Assembly: GCA_026991055.1 (NCBI GenBank)
Contig: JALXCE010000081.1
Coordinates: 1-25,309 of the forward strand
Reading direction: 5' to 3'
Source of the DNA: Caldifarciminota bacterium
Lineage (GTDB): Bacteria > Hydrothermota > Hydrothermia > B15-G9 > WFZT01
Length of the DNA stretch: 25,309 nt
Positions 1 to 7,709 of this stretch are shown here, piece by piece (the stretch's first letter is position 1; each line of letters opens with the position of its first letter). Under the pieces are notes generated by a model. That model ran no database searches. It saw nothing but the letters and a program-made list of their open reading frames with translations, and was not told the DNA's origin. Position numbers and translations under genes: made by a program.

Positions 1-14
1 TTCCCCCATGTCAA

Positions 15-167
15 TGAAAAGCCCTTGCTTGTTTGAAAAAATTCAGGTCATTGGAATTTTAAAAGGAATTTTCCCCCACCTCTCTCCTCCCCCACGCACG
101 AAGTGCGTGGGGGAGGCGTGGAGGGGGTAATGTTCTTTAAGTACGCCCTGCTGAAAAGCCCTTGCTT
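15..167. repeat. 16-bp direct repeats bracketing a hairpin upstream of obgE
   Basis: The 16-bp word TGAAAAGCCCTTGCTT occurs at 15-30 and again, exactly, at 152-167. The two copies enclose the GC-rich hairpin at 86-116. The second copy lies just upstream of obgE and supplies its possible -35 region. The repeat may be the trace of an insertion or of a local duplication. Only two copies are visible here, so its meaning is open. Confidence 0.6.
86..116. repeat. GC-rich hairpin element (14-bp stem, 3-nt loop)
   Basis: The arms at 86-99 and 103-116 are perfectly complementary around the loop GAA. The tip reads GCACGAAGTGC, one base different from the tip of the palindrome inside the coding region at 23839-23873. 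C-rich sequence before it and G-rich sequence after it (73-82, 117-127) give a weaker outer pairing. No T-run follows on either strand, so it does not look like an intrinsic terminator. It belongs with the other dispersed hairpins of this window. Confidence 0.75.
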
Positions 168-190
168 TTGGACAGGTTAAAGAGTAAATT
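162..190 (+). promoter_or_regulatory. possible obgE promoter, close to the start codon
   Basis: TTGCTT at 162-167 and TAAATT at 185-190 are separated by 17 bp. The -10-like box ends 8 nt before the obgE ATG, and no Shine-Dalgarno sequence is seen. If used, the transcript would be leaderless or nearly so. The match to consensus is weak (3/6 and 4/6). Confidence 0.3.
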
Positions 191-198
191 TCAAAACC

Positions 199-1206
199 AT
201 GTCCAGAAAAAGCAGTTTTGTGGATTTTGCACGCATAAGGGTGCAGGCAGGTAAAGGTGGAGACGGTATTATCCACTTTAGACGGGAAAAGTATGTCCCA
301 CGAGGAGGTCCTGACGGCGGCGACGGAGGGCCGGGTGGCAACGTCTATCTTGTGGGTGAGAGGTCTCTAAAAACGCTTCTCGATTTTAAATATAAGAAAA
401 TTTTTCGTGCGGAGGATGGAAAAGATGGTGGACCTTCGCGCAGAACTGGTAGAAAAGGCAGAGACGTCTACATAAAGGTTCCTCTTGGCACTGTGGTTCG
501 CGATGAAATTACAGGTGAATTTCTGGGCGAGGTGGTGAAGCATGGCCAGAAGCTCCTTGTCGCTAAGGGGGGACGAGGAGGCAAAGGTAACGCAAGATTT
601 GCCACACCTACACTTAGAGCTCCCAGGATAAGAGAAACCGGTGAAGAGGGTGAAGAAAGATTCCTTACTCTTGAGCTCAAGCTTATTGCTGATGTTGGCC
701 TTGTGGGATTCCCAAATGCCGGCAAAACCACGCTTCTTAAAGCCCTTTCAGGCTCTTCTGGGAAAATTGCTCCATATCCATTTACCACTCTCACTCCCAA
801 CCTGGGAATGGTGAAAGACGACCTGATTTTCGCAGTTGTTGATATCCCTGGAATAATTGAGGGAGCACATGAAGGAAGGGGCCTCGGACTCCAGTTTTTA
901 AGACATATCGAAAGAACAAGACTGCTCCTCTTCGTAATAGATGCCACATCGGATGACCCCCTCAAGGATTATCTTTCACTCATTGAGGAGATAAAATCAT
1001 ACAATCCTGAAATACTCAAAAAGCCAAAGCTCGTCGCGCTAAACAAGATTGACCTATTAGAAGGTCGTAATTTAGACTTTAAAATTGATGACGTTGATGT
1101 ATACAAAGTCTCGGCCCTCAAAGGTATCGGCATAGAGGAGCTCAAGGGAGGAATAAAGAAATGGCTAAGCGAACAACCTCAGGAAAACCCCAGGGACAGT
1201 CAGTAG
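199..1206 (+). CDS. obgE: GTPase ObgE/CgtA (ribosome assembly GTPase)
   Basis: This is the Obg-family GTPase, which acts in the cytoplasm on late 50S subunit assembly and in stringent or stress signalling. Residues 1 to about 160 form the glycine-rich Obg fold (GKGGDG, GGPDGGDGGPGG). The GTPase domain follows with P-loop GFPNAGKTT near residue 170, switch/G3 DIPGIIEGAHEGRGLG, G4 NKID and G5 SALKG. At 335 aa it ends soon after the G domain, so the optional OCT C-terminal domain is absent, as in the shorter members of the family. No ribosome-binding site precedes the ATG and a -10-like box ends 8 nt upstream. It is the first gene of a plus-strand run, and its 3' end overlaps the next gene by 46 bp. 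Identity is clear. Confidence 0.97.
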   Translation: MSRKSSFVDFARIRVQAGKGGDGIIHFRREKYVPRGGPDGGDGGPGGNVYLVGERSLKTLLDFKYKKIFRAEDGKDGGPSRRTGRKGRDVYIKVPLGTVVRDEITGEFLGEVVKHGQKLLVAKGGRGGKGNARFATPTLRAPRIRETGEEGEERFLTLELKLIADVGLVGFPNAGKTTLLKALSGSSGKIAPYPFTTLTPNLGMVKDDLIFAVVDIPGIIEGAHEGRGLGLQFLRHIERTRLLLFVIDATSDDPLKDYLSLIEEIKSYNPEILKKPKLVALNKIDLLEGRNLDFKIDDVDVYKVSALKGIGIEELKGGIKKWLSEQPQENPRDSQ

Positions 1207-1658
1207 ATTCCCTTTTAAAATCCAAAAATATACTCGAGCGGCTTTACGCTGTTGAGTTGATCAAGGAAAAAAGAGACAAAGAGAAGCTGTTTGAACTTCT
1301 TTACTCTGAAAGCTGGCACGTGCGAGAAAAGGCTGCAGAAGCCCTGTGCTCATGGGGGAGCGAAATAGAAGAGAGAATTATCCCCCTGCTTGAAGAAAAA
1401 TTCTGGTATGTTCGGGCGGTAGCCGCCTATATCCTCGGCAGTGTTGGAACAGAAAAATCGGTTGAACCGTTGAAGAAACATTTATCTGAGAGAAATGAAC
1501 CTGTAAGAATTGAGTCAGCTAAAGCCCTTGCAAAGATCAAATTAAGAAAACCTGAGATCAGCGAGCATTTGACCCAGGAAGACATAAAATTAATCGAGGA
1601 AAACCTTAAAATTGCACGAGATACGGAGCTCCTTGAAAAAATTAAAACAGGAGAATGA
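1161..1658 (+). CDS. HEAT-repeat protein
   Basis: A 165-aa protein built almost entirely of HEAT-type (PBS-lyase-like) helical repeats. At least three repeat units are visible, including stretches around SWHVREKAAEAL, FWYVRAVAAYILGSVG and NEPVRIESAKALAKI. Such proteins are usually protein-protein scaffolds; no catalytic motif is seen. The start lies 46 bp inside obgE in another frame. It is supported by a strong Shine-Dalgarno site, GGGAGG at 1146-1151, 9 nt before the ATG, and no other ATG precedes the first repeat. The stop is at 1656-1658, abutting the next gene, so it is surely translated with its neighbours. The partner is unknown; ObgE or the HD protein are guesses from position only. 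Confidence 0.85.
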   Translation: MAKRTTSGKPQGQSVDSLLKSKNILERLYAVELIKEKRDKEKLFELLYSESWHVREKAAEALCSWGSEIEERIIPLLEEKFWYVRAVAAYILGSVGTEKSVEPLKKHLSERNEPVRIESAKALAKIKLRKPEISEHLTQEDIKLIEENLKIARDTELLEKIKTGE

Positions 1659-1660
1659 CC

Positions 1661-2191
1661 ATGTGTGATATTGTTAAAAAGCTCCCGGAAATTGACCTGA
1701 TAAAGGATGGGGAGCTCAGGAAAAAAGTTATTGAAACATGGGAGGATGCAATAAAAATAGGTGGATGGAATTGTGATGAGCTCGAGAGCATTCCTTTCAC
1801 CCTTCTTATCCCCGGTACTGATATTTCCCTGATTGACCACACTCGCGCTGTTACAAAGACAGCCCTTGCAATGGCAAAAGAGATAAAGAATGCCTACGGT
1901 GATAAAATTGACATTAATTTTGATTACCTCGTTGCAGGTGCCATTTTGCATGATGTGGGAAAACTTCTCGAATATGGTAAAAACGGTGGCAAGGTTGGTA
2001 AGAGCTACCAGGGGAAATACCTGCGTCATCCTGTATCAGGAACCGCTCTCGCATTTAATCATGACCTGCCTGTTGAAATCCTCAATATGATTGCGGCACA
2101 TTCCAAAGAAGGTGATTTTGTGAAAAGGAGACCGGAAACCATAATCATCTATCACGCAGATTTTGCAAACTTTGAACCTTTTAGAGAGTGA
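1661..2191 (+). CDS. HD-domain metal-dependent phosphohydrolase
   Basis: A small HD-superfamily protein (176 aa from this start). The metal/phosphate-binding set is visible: His60 in DHTR, His97-Asp98 in LHDVGK, His123 in RHPVSG, His147 in AAHSKEG and Asp167 in HADF. This layout resembles HDIG-type phosphohydrolases acting on nucleotides or other phosphorylated small molecules; the substrate cannot be read from sequence. Two ATGs are possible. The one at 1655 overlaps the previous stop as ATGA but lies only 1 nt after AGGAG (1649-1653). The one at 1661 lies 7 nt after it, so 1661 is preferred. The stop is 3 bp before the next gene, in the same operon. Confidence 0.85.
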   Translation: MCDIVKKLPEIDLIKDGELRKKVIETWEDAIKIGGWNCDELESIPFTLLIPGTDISLIDHTRAVTKTALAMAKEIKNAYGDKIDINFDYLVAGAILHDVGKLLEYGKNGGKVGKSYQGKYLRHPVSGTALAFNHDLPVEILNMIAAHSKEGDFVKRRPETIIIYHADFANFEPFRE

Positions 2192-2194
2192 GCC

Positions 2195-3460
2195 ATGGCA
2201 GGAAAAACATTTGCACAGAAAATTCTTGGAAAAAAGGCCAGTAAAGATGTGGTTCCGGGTGAGATAGTCACAATTTCACCCGATTTCATCATGTCCCACG
2301 ACAATACCGCTGCCATCTACCTCAACTTCAAAAAACTTGGTGTGGATCGGGTGAAGAATCCGGATAAGCTGGTCATTGTTCTTGACCACGTGGTGCCACC
2401 ATCCACAGAGCAGTATGCAAAAAATCATCAGACCATTAGAAATTTTATAAAAGAGCAGGGAATCAAGCACTTTTACGATATAAACACTCGTGGTGGTATT
2501 TGCCATCAGGTTCTTTCTGAAAAAGGTTATGCCCTTCCTGGCACAGTCATTGTTGGAGCAGATTCCCACACGACTACTTATGGGGCATTTGGTGCTTTCT
2601 CTGCAGGAATTGGCAGAAGTGAGGTTGCGGTCCTCTGGGCGACTGACGAAATCTGGATGATGGTGCCAGAAACCATAAAAATCGTGATACTTGGAGAAAT
2701 ACCGTTTGGAGTTTTTGCTAAAGACATCATGCTCTACATCATTGGCCAGCTCGGTGCGGACTATGCCACCTACAAAGCTGTTGAGTTTTCTGGACCGGTT
2801 ATCAGAGAGCTTTCCATCGCCTCAAGGATGGTTTTCTCCAACATGGCAGTGGAAATGGGGGCAAAAGCTGGATACATTGAGCCCGATGAAAAGACCCTTG
2901 AGTACGTTAAGCCTCGTGCCAAAAAAGAATTTGAGGTCATAAAATCTGACCCCGATGCAGATTTTGAAGAGGTCCTCTATTTTAGTATCTCTGACATTGA
3001 GCCACAGGTCGCTTTTCCACATACAGTTGATAACGTCTATCCTGTATCCGATGCCACTGATGTGAAAGTTGATCAGGTTTTCATCGGTACGTGCACAAAT
3101 GGAAGGCTTGAAGACCTTGAAATTGTGAGGAAGATTGTTAAGGGCAAAAAGATAAAAGATGGAGTTAGAGGACTCGTTTTCCCTGCCTCATGGGAAGTTT
3201 ATTTTGAGGCAATGAAGAAAAACATCCTCTACGACATTGCTGAAGCTGGATTCCTTGTTATGAACCCCGGATGTGGCCCCTGCCTCGGTGCCCATGAGGG
3301 GGTCATGGCCCCGGGTGAAGTGACAGTTTCAACAGCAAACAGAAACTTCAAGGGAAGAATGGGCTCCCGGGATGCCTTCATATATCTTGCAAGTCCTGCT
3401 ACAGCCGCTGCCTCTGCCCTGGAAGGTCGAATTGCTGACCCGAGAAAATATTTAGAATGA
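2195..3460 (+). CDS. aconitase-family large subunit (LeuC / homoaconitase type)
   Basis: This is the 421-aa large subunit of a two-subunit hydro-lyase of the isopropylmalate isomerase/homoaconitase group, which interconverts hydroxy-acid isomers through a dehydrated intermediate. The cluster ligands are Cys300 (GTCTNGR), Cys360 and Cys363 (NPGCGPCLG), as expected for a [4Fe-4S] enzyme. Other family signatures are DHVVPPST, RGGICHQVL and GADSHTTTYGAFG. Its length fits the LeuC type without the swivelling domain, so a separate LeuD-like small subunit is needed, and none is in this window. The substrate may be isopropylmalate, homoaconitate or methylmalate; sequence alone does not decide. It lies 3 bp after the HD gene, and its stop overlaps the serine dehydratase beta start (ATGA). 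Confidence 0.9.
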   Translation: MAGKTFAQKILGKKASKDVVPGEIVTISPDFIMSHDNTAAIYLNFKKLGVDRVKNPDKLVIVLDHVVPPSTEQYAKNHQTIRNFIKEQGIKHFYDINTRGGICHQVLSEKGYALPGTVIVGADSHTTTYGAFGAFSAGIGRSEVAVLWATDEIWMMVPETIKIVILGEIPFGVFAKDIMLYIIGQLGADYATYKAVEFSGPVIRELSIASRMVFSNMAVEMGAKAGYIEPDEKTLEYVKPRAKKEFEVIKSDPDADFEEVLYFSISDIEPQVAFPHTVDNVYPVSDATDVKVDQVFIGTCTNGRLEDLEIVRKIVKGKKIKDGVRGLVFPASWEVYFEAMKKNILYDIAEAGFLVMNPGCGPCLGAHEGVMAPGEVTVSTANRNFKGRMGSRDAFIYLASPATAAASALEGRIADPRKYLE

Positions 3461-4116
3461 ATATATTTGATGTTGCAGGACCTATCACACTCGGCCCATC
3501 GAGCTCCCATACGGCAGGGATTATTCGAATCGGTAGAATTTATCGAAAATTAATCAAAGGGAAAATTGAGGAGCTGGACATAACTTTTTACGGCTCACTG
3601 GCAGAGACCTTTTACGGACACCGCTCACACCTTGCCATAATTGGCGGGATTCTCGGTTTCAGGGAATCGGACGAAAGGGTGCGTGAATCTTTTAAATACG
3701 CAGAAGAGGAGGGGATCGAGTTTAAATTTCACGTGGACAGGGAATTTTACTCACCTCATCCAGTCTCTTTAAGAATTGACGGCAGAAGTGAGGAAGAGGA
3801 GCTTTCAGTTATCGGAGTCTCACCGGGTGGGGGAGTAGCAGAGATTCATGAAATATGGGGATTCCCAGCACTGATAAGGAGTGGAACCAACACGGTCCTT
3901 GTCCTTCATAGGGATACTCCGGGACTCCTGAGTAAAATTGCAGGAAGGGTGTTTGCATTTGGTATAAATATCGGAACCGCCTATCTAACGAGGTTAAGAA
4001 AGGGTGGTGAGGCCATTCTTGTGCTCGAGCTGGATGATCCCATTGATGAAAGGCTTGTTAAAATCATAGAAAAGATTGATGGTGTTTTAAAGGTAAGGAC
4101 GGTGGAAGATGAATAG
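3457..4116 (+). CDS. sdaAB: L-serine dehydratase, iron-sulfur-dependent, beta subunit
   Basis: The beta subunit of the oxygen-sensitive [4Fe-4S] L-serine ammonia-lyase, which turns L-serine into pyruvate and ammonia. The N-terminus carries the family signature GPSSSHTAG (residues 13-21). The C-terminal part, about residues 145-219, is an ACT domain starting near TNTVLVLHRDTPG, a small-molecule-binding fold that probably regulates the enzyme. The length of 219 aa is normal for the separate beta chain. The start overlaps the upstream stop by 4 bp and the end overlaps the alpha-subunit start by 8 bp. This implies coupled translation and balanced amounts of the two subunits. Confidence 0.95.
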   Translation: MNIFDVAGPITLGPSSSHTAGIIRIGRIYRKLIKGKIEELDITFYGSLAETFYGHRSHLAIIGGILGFRESDERVRESFKYAEEEGIEFKFHVDREFYSPHPVSLRIDGRSEEEELSVIGVSPGGGVAEIHEIWGFPALIRSGTNTVLVLHRDTPGLLSKIAGRVFAFGINIGTAYLTRLRKGGEAILVLELDDPIDERLVKIIEKIDGVLKVRTVEDE

Positions 4117-4999
4117 TATCTCTGAGATCGTCAGAATTGCGGAGAAGGAGGGTCGAAGTTTCTTTGAGGTTGCGCTTGAGAAAAATATGGAGCTCACAGG
4201 CAGAAGCAGACAGGATGTAATTGAGTTTTTCACCAGGATCTGGCACGCAATGGAGGAGTCTCTTGAAAATGCCCTGTCCCCTGAGTTTAAAAGTGAAGCC
4301 AGGCTTGTCCATGGAGATGGGAAGAGATTTTTGAAATATGAGGAAAGCATGCTTTCACCTGTGGTTCAGAAGGCTGTGGGATATGCCATGGCCGTTGGAG
4401 AGGCCAATGCTTCCATGTGCAGAATAGTTGCCTTTCCCACGGGCGGGGCCTCAGGTGCAATCCCTGGTGTGATGATGGCATTCAAAGAAGAGTTTGGAGT
4501 TAGCGATGAAAGGATAATTGAAGGTTTAATTGTTGCCGCTACTGTTGGAGCAGTGATAGGAAATAGAGCGACATTATCAGGAGCTGAAGGGGGATGTCAG
4601 GCGGAGTGTGGGGCGGCGGCCGCCATGGCGGCCGCCGCCCTCGTCCATCTCAAAAACGGTTCCCCTTCAATGATCGACTCTGCCGTGGCTATCGCTCTTA
4701 AAAACGTGATGGGGCTTATCTGTGACCCGGTCGCAGGACTCGTGGAAGTCCCATGCATCAAGCGAAACGCAATGGCAGCAAGTCTTGCCTTTCTTGCAGC
4801 CGACCTCGCACTGGCTGGTATCAAAAGTATTATACCTGCAGATGAGGTGATAGATGCGATGGGGAAGGTTGGACGCAGACTTCCAATGGAGTTTCGCGAA
4901 ACTGCCCTTGGAGGCGTTGCAGGCACTCCTACAGGTAGGAAAATCGCCGAATCCATCGCCCGCGAACGCGAAAAATTCCTTAAAAAATCGGGAGATTAG
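4109..4999 (+). CDS. sdaAA: L-serine dehydratase, iron-sulfur-dependent, alpha subunit
   Basis: The catalytic alpha subunit of the two-chain L-serine ammonia-lyase, forming pyruvate and ammonia from serine in the cytoplasm. Three cluster cysteines are seen: Cys163 (GGCQAEC), Cys205 (ICDPVAG) and Cys216 (VPCIKRN). Their 42- and 11-residue spacings match those known for the family. An extra cysteine, Cys167, lies in the first motif. Other conserved parts are FPTGGASG and the Ala-rich helix after the first motif. The length of 296 aa is usual. The Ala-rich codons form a 30-bp perfect palindrome (4611-4640). This is the last gene of the plus-strand run; no clear terminator follows. Confidence 0.96.
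   Translation: MNSISEIVRIAEKEGRSFFEVALEKNMELTGRSRQDVIEFFTRIWHAMEESLENALSPEFKSEARLVHGDGKRFLKYEESMLSPVVQKAVGYAMAVGEANASMCRIVAFPTGGASGAIPGVMMAFKEEFGVSDERIIEGLIVAATVGAVIGNRATLSGAEGGCQAECGAAAAMAAAALVHLKNGSPSMIDSAVAIALKNVMGLICDPVAGLVEVPCIKRNAMAASLAFLAADLALAGIKSIIPADEVIDAMGKVGRRLPMEFRETALGGVAGTPTGRKIAESIAREREKFLKKSGD
4611..4640. repeat. 30-bp perfect loop-free palindrome inside sdaAA
   Basis: The 30 bases are identical to their reverse complement, centred on CCATGG (4623-4628), and include two GCGGCCGC octamers. They encode the conserved Gly-Ala-rich helix of the serine dehydratase alpha subunit (GAAAAMAAAA). Base composition here is nearly all G and C, unlike the surrounding gene. Confidence 0.9.
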
Positions 5000-5084
5000 C
5001 TTCCCTTTTGGGGAGTTAAAATCTGCAATTTGATCAAGTGTATCCTTTCCCGAACTTGCAAAGCAACAAATATAAAAAAACTTC

Positions 5085-5115
5085 CCTCCCACACAAGCGT
5101 GGCTTGTGTGGGAGG
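5085..5115. repeat. GC-rich hairpin element (14-bp stem, 3-nt loop)
   Basis: The arms 5085-5098 and 5102-5115 are perfectly complementary around the loop GTG. The geometry (14-bp stem, 3-nt loop, C-rich left arm) equals that of the hairpin at 86-116, although the tip sequence differs. It lies 86 bp after sdaAA and is followed by AATAAAGGG rather than a T-run, so terminator function is doubtful. Confidence 0.75.
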
Positions 5116-5173
5116 AATAAAGGGAGAGGCCATTCCGCACAACAACAACTACCTTCGGTCCGTAGATTGTCAT

Positions 5174-5203
5174 ACTCCAAAGTATAATACTCTGAAGTAT
5201 AAG
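5174..5203. repeat. imperfect 15-bp tandem duplication
   Basis: ACTCCAAAGTATAAT (5174-5188) is followed at once by ACTCTGAAGTATAAG (5189-5203); 12 of 15 positions agree. It lies in the gap after sdaAA and has no evident role. Confidence 0.5.
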
Positions 5204-5597
5204 ATTTTGACGGGGACACTGATTTTTAAAAATTACTGAAAATTTAAAATCTCCAGGGGATGTGCAATTAATCCTTGCTGGGGCAAAGACTTCAAATTCA
5301 AAATTCTTGAAGATGTGGATATTATATTCAGTGAAGAAGTGTGGACTATATGATCACAGGTGTAAGCAGTGCCTGAAGCCTGGTTCCTTATCTTCCTTTA
5401 TGTAAGAAACAAGGCTGGGAGCATATAGACATCAATGCCGTTGATTTTATTTCGCGCTGAAAGCGATTTTGTTGCTACAACTCCATTCCAGAATAGTTCA
5501 ACTTTTGTGGAATGGAAGGTAAGAAAAGTACGAAATGGTGGTCTCATGATGATAAAATTTCTTTCCAATTGGATAAAATCCCCTAAAATTTTTCAGG

Positions 5598-7709
5598 CTA
5601 AAATGGTATGGCCCAGCGGATTTTCAGGGCATAAAATTCTTCGTCACTTTCGAGAGATGAGCCGTATTTTGCAAGATGCCTGTTGGCTACAACATAAATT
5701 CTTGATTTAGGCCGGAATTTATACACAAGCCGAAGTCCCAGACGAGCTTCCTCAATCTCCCAGACATCGGTCTTGATTCCCACTACCTCCGATGAAAGGG
5801 TGAGGGATACGTCTCTCGTTATGCTCCATCTCGCCCATGGCCTTATAGTGGTGTAGATATCATGTACTGAATTGGTTGTATCGAATTCGGCCCAGTAACG
5901 TAATCTCAAACCGATCGAAATTGTTGCAGATATAGGAATTTCAGACCATACTCCGCCAATAAGCTGCCATGAGAAGATTCCCAGATTATAGTTCCAGCCT
6001 TTGTTTAAATTATTCCAGGTCCCATATCGGTATTTTCCACCGGATTTACCTAATTCCAGATGGGCTGAATAGGTTGTTCTGTTTTCACCATAATCATAGG
6101 AGTTTCCGATGCCACCATATGCTCCCCCATAATACCCGCTTCTCAGTTCAAAATTTGTGTAAATACTCATAAATTTTTCAAAAACAGGTTCCCCTGAAGT
6201 TTTGTTTAAAAGAAATATCAGTCCATTTGTGCAGGAGAGTATTTCTCCTTCCTGAAAGTATTTTTTCCTCCCTAAGAATCCGCTGGTTCTGTAACCCGGG
6301 TCAGTATTCATGTATCCGGTGGAGCTGAGGTCAAGGTTCTTATCTACATACTGGAAATTCATAACCGCCACGAGGTTCCGTGTGATATATGCTTCACTCA
6401 ATATCCCTCCAAAGCCAGGCTTACCTTCTGCAGGCGATGAACCCACAATTTGATATACCGAAGTCAGCGGGCCATTCACAAACTTGCCATCCATGTCATA
6501 ATTCGTGCTAATCTGTTTTTTACCCCATGGATAAGACCACTTCGAAGCAATGAGAACACCCATTGGGGACTCGGCAAACAGATTTGCTTTAAATCTTACA
6601 ACGTTCCACAGCACGGGAGGCTCCTGGTAAGTGACGGTATCGATCAAGTAATCTTTTTTTCCTGTGTAAACCGAGAGCATGCCAAACTGATAGCCCGATG
6701 CCTTGAAAGTGAATTTACTTCCGAAATTTATGGGAACATCAGTCCCGTCGGGCAGCTTCCTGCCTATTCTACGGGAGTAAAATACGTTAAAAGATCCCAT
6801 CATTCCTGAGGTGAAGTTTAATCTCGTAGTTTTGAAGACCTCATTTGCTTCGATAAAGAATGGTCGTCTCTCCTCTAAATATCGTTCGTATTTGGAAAGA
6901 TCCAGGGCAAAGGGATCAGCCTCGATCTGGGCAAAATCCGGCTTGAAGGTTAAATTTAGCTGCGCATCAGAAGTGATATTCCAGGTATAGTCAAGGCCAT
7001 AGCGTAAGGAATTCTGGGGCCTGCTATTTCCGTATTTTTCTCTTTTCAGGATGCCGACAGGGTAAAATTCCATTCCGTAGCCGTAACTCCTTGGATGAAT
7101 GTTTTTGAGCAGACCGTATTGGGAAACTTCATCCTCTTTTTCCCGTGGTGGCAATGACCAGTAATCGTTTTCGAGAAACTTTGGAATGTATCTTCTGACC
7201 TGTAAGCCCCACGTGGTTTTATCCCTTGCGTATCTAATACTTCTGAAAGGAATTTTAATCTCTACAACGTATTTATGCGGATAAACCTTAGTCTTTGCAA
7301 ACCAATATCCTTCCCATGACATGTTCCACCTGTTGCCGTTGTCCGAAATGATTCCATCGTACTGTGTGCCGCCGGCCGTCACTGAGAAAAAGTATGCTTC
7401 TTGACGTGAGAGAAAGGTATCAAGATAAATTGTAATTCTGTCCTCACTTTCCGATGCCTTTATTGCTGGATGGTCTTTGCCCGTGTAACCGATGGCGAGG
7501 ATGTACAGATTCTTATCATCCTGAAGAAATTTGACCACGGTTCTGTATCTCGGGGGTTTACCCCAGTCAGGCTCGAATTGATGAAACTCAAAAATCGAAT
7601 CAGCGATACTCCAAACACCATCAACAACACCATCAAGTGCCGGTGGCTTTGAAGTTCTTACGACACTTACCGAAGGTATCTGCAGTATGAAGAACAATAA
7701 TAACCACAT
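5598..7709 (-). CDS. DUF5916-type outer-membrane protein with N-terminal CBM9-like domain
   Basis: A 703-aa predicted surface protein. The N-terminus is a short hydrophobic signal (MWLLLFFILQ to about residue 17) without the usual basic residues. A carbohydrate-binding-family-9-like domain follows (about 20-190), starting with the typical KPPALDGVVDGVWSIAD and later YLDTFLSRQEAYFF and VEIKIPFRSIRY. The rest, about 220-703, is rich in alternating aromatic strands. It contains the block FKPDFAQIEADP, followed by ERRPFFIEANEVF, typical of DUF5916 proteins, and ends in Phe (WAIPF), the usual last residue of outer-membrane barrels. The substrate is unknown; binding or hydrolysis of sugars or peptides has been proposed for relatives. 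It stands alone, converging on sdaAA. No Shine-Dalgarno site precedes the ATG. Confidence 0.85.
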   Translation of the reverse strand: MWLLLFFILQIPSVSVVRTSKPPALDGVVDGVWSIADSIFEFHQFEPDWGKPPRYRTVVKFLQDDKNLYILAIGYTGKDHPAIKASESEDRITIYLDTFLSRQEAYFFSVTAGGTQYDGIISDNGNRWNMSWEGYWFAKTKVYPHKYVVEIKIPFRSIRYARDKTTWGLQVRRYIPKFLENDYWSLPPREKEDEVSQYGLLKNIHPRSYGYGMEFYPVGILKREKYGNSRPQNSLRYGLDYTWNITSDAQLNLTFKPDFAQIEADPFALDLSKYERYLEERRPFFIEANEVFKTTRLNFTSGMMGSFNVFYSRRIGRKLPDGTDVPINFGSKFTFKASGYQFGMLSVYTGKKDYLIDTVTYQEPPVLWNVVRFKANLFAESPMGVLIASKWSYPWGKKQISTNYDMDGKFVNGPLTSVYQIVGSSPAEGKPGFGGILSEAYITRNLVAVMNFQYVDKNLDLSSTGYMNTDPGYRTSGFLGRKKYFQEGEILSCTNGLIFLLNKTSGEPVFEKFMSIYTNFELRSGYYGGAYGGIGNSYDYGENRTTYSAHLELGKSGGKYRYGTWNNLNKGWNYNLGIFSWQLIGGVWSEIPISATISIGLRLRYWAEFDTTNSVHDIYTTIRPWARWSITRDVSLTLSSEVVGIKTDVWEIEEARLGLRLVYKFRPKSRIYVVANRHLAKYGSSLESDEEFYALKIRWAIPF

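Larger units (their letters stand above)
5000..5597. other. 598-bp gene-free stretch between sdaAA and the DUF5916 gene
   Basis: The two flanking genes converge here. The stretch holds the GC-rich hairpin at 5085-5115, an imperfect 15-bp tandem repeat at 5174-5203, and an 8-bp inverted repeat (CCATTCCA at 5483-5490 with TGGAATGG at 5508-5515). No open frame in it has protein-like composition or a ribosome-binding site, and no convincing intrinsic terminator was found for either neighbour. Confidence 0.6.

Noticed and set aside
468..965. 165-codon open frame on the minus strand
   Set aside because: It lies wholly opposite obgE, a certain gene, and its Pro/Ser-rich translation is typical of an antisense shadow.
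1427..2029. 200-codon open frame on the minus strand
   Set aside because: It crosses the HEAT and HD genes in antisense and shows no protein family features or ribosome-binding site.
4597..4956. 119-codon antisense frame in sdaAA
   Set aside because: It is created by the GC-rich alanine codons and palindrome of sdaAA; no independent coding signal.
5250..5600. A decayed gene in the gap after sdaAA
   Set aside because: Short frames broken by stops gave no recognisable protein similarity, so I could not support a pseudogene.
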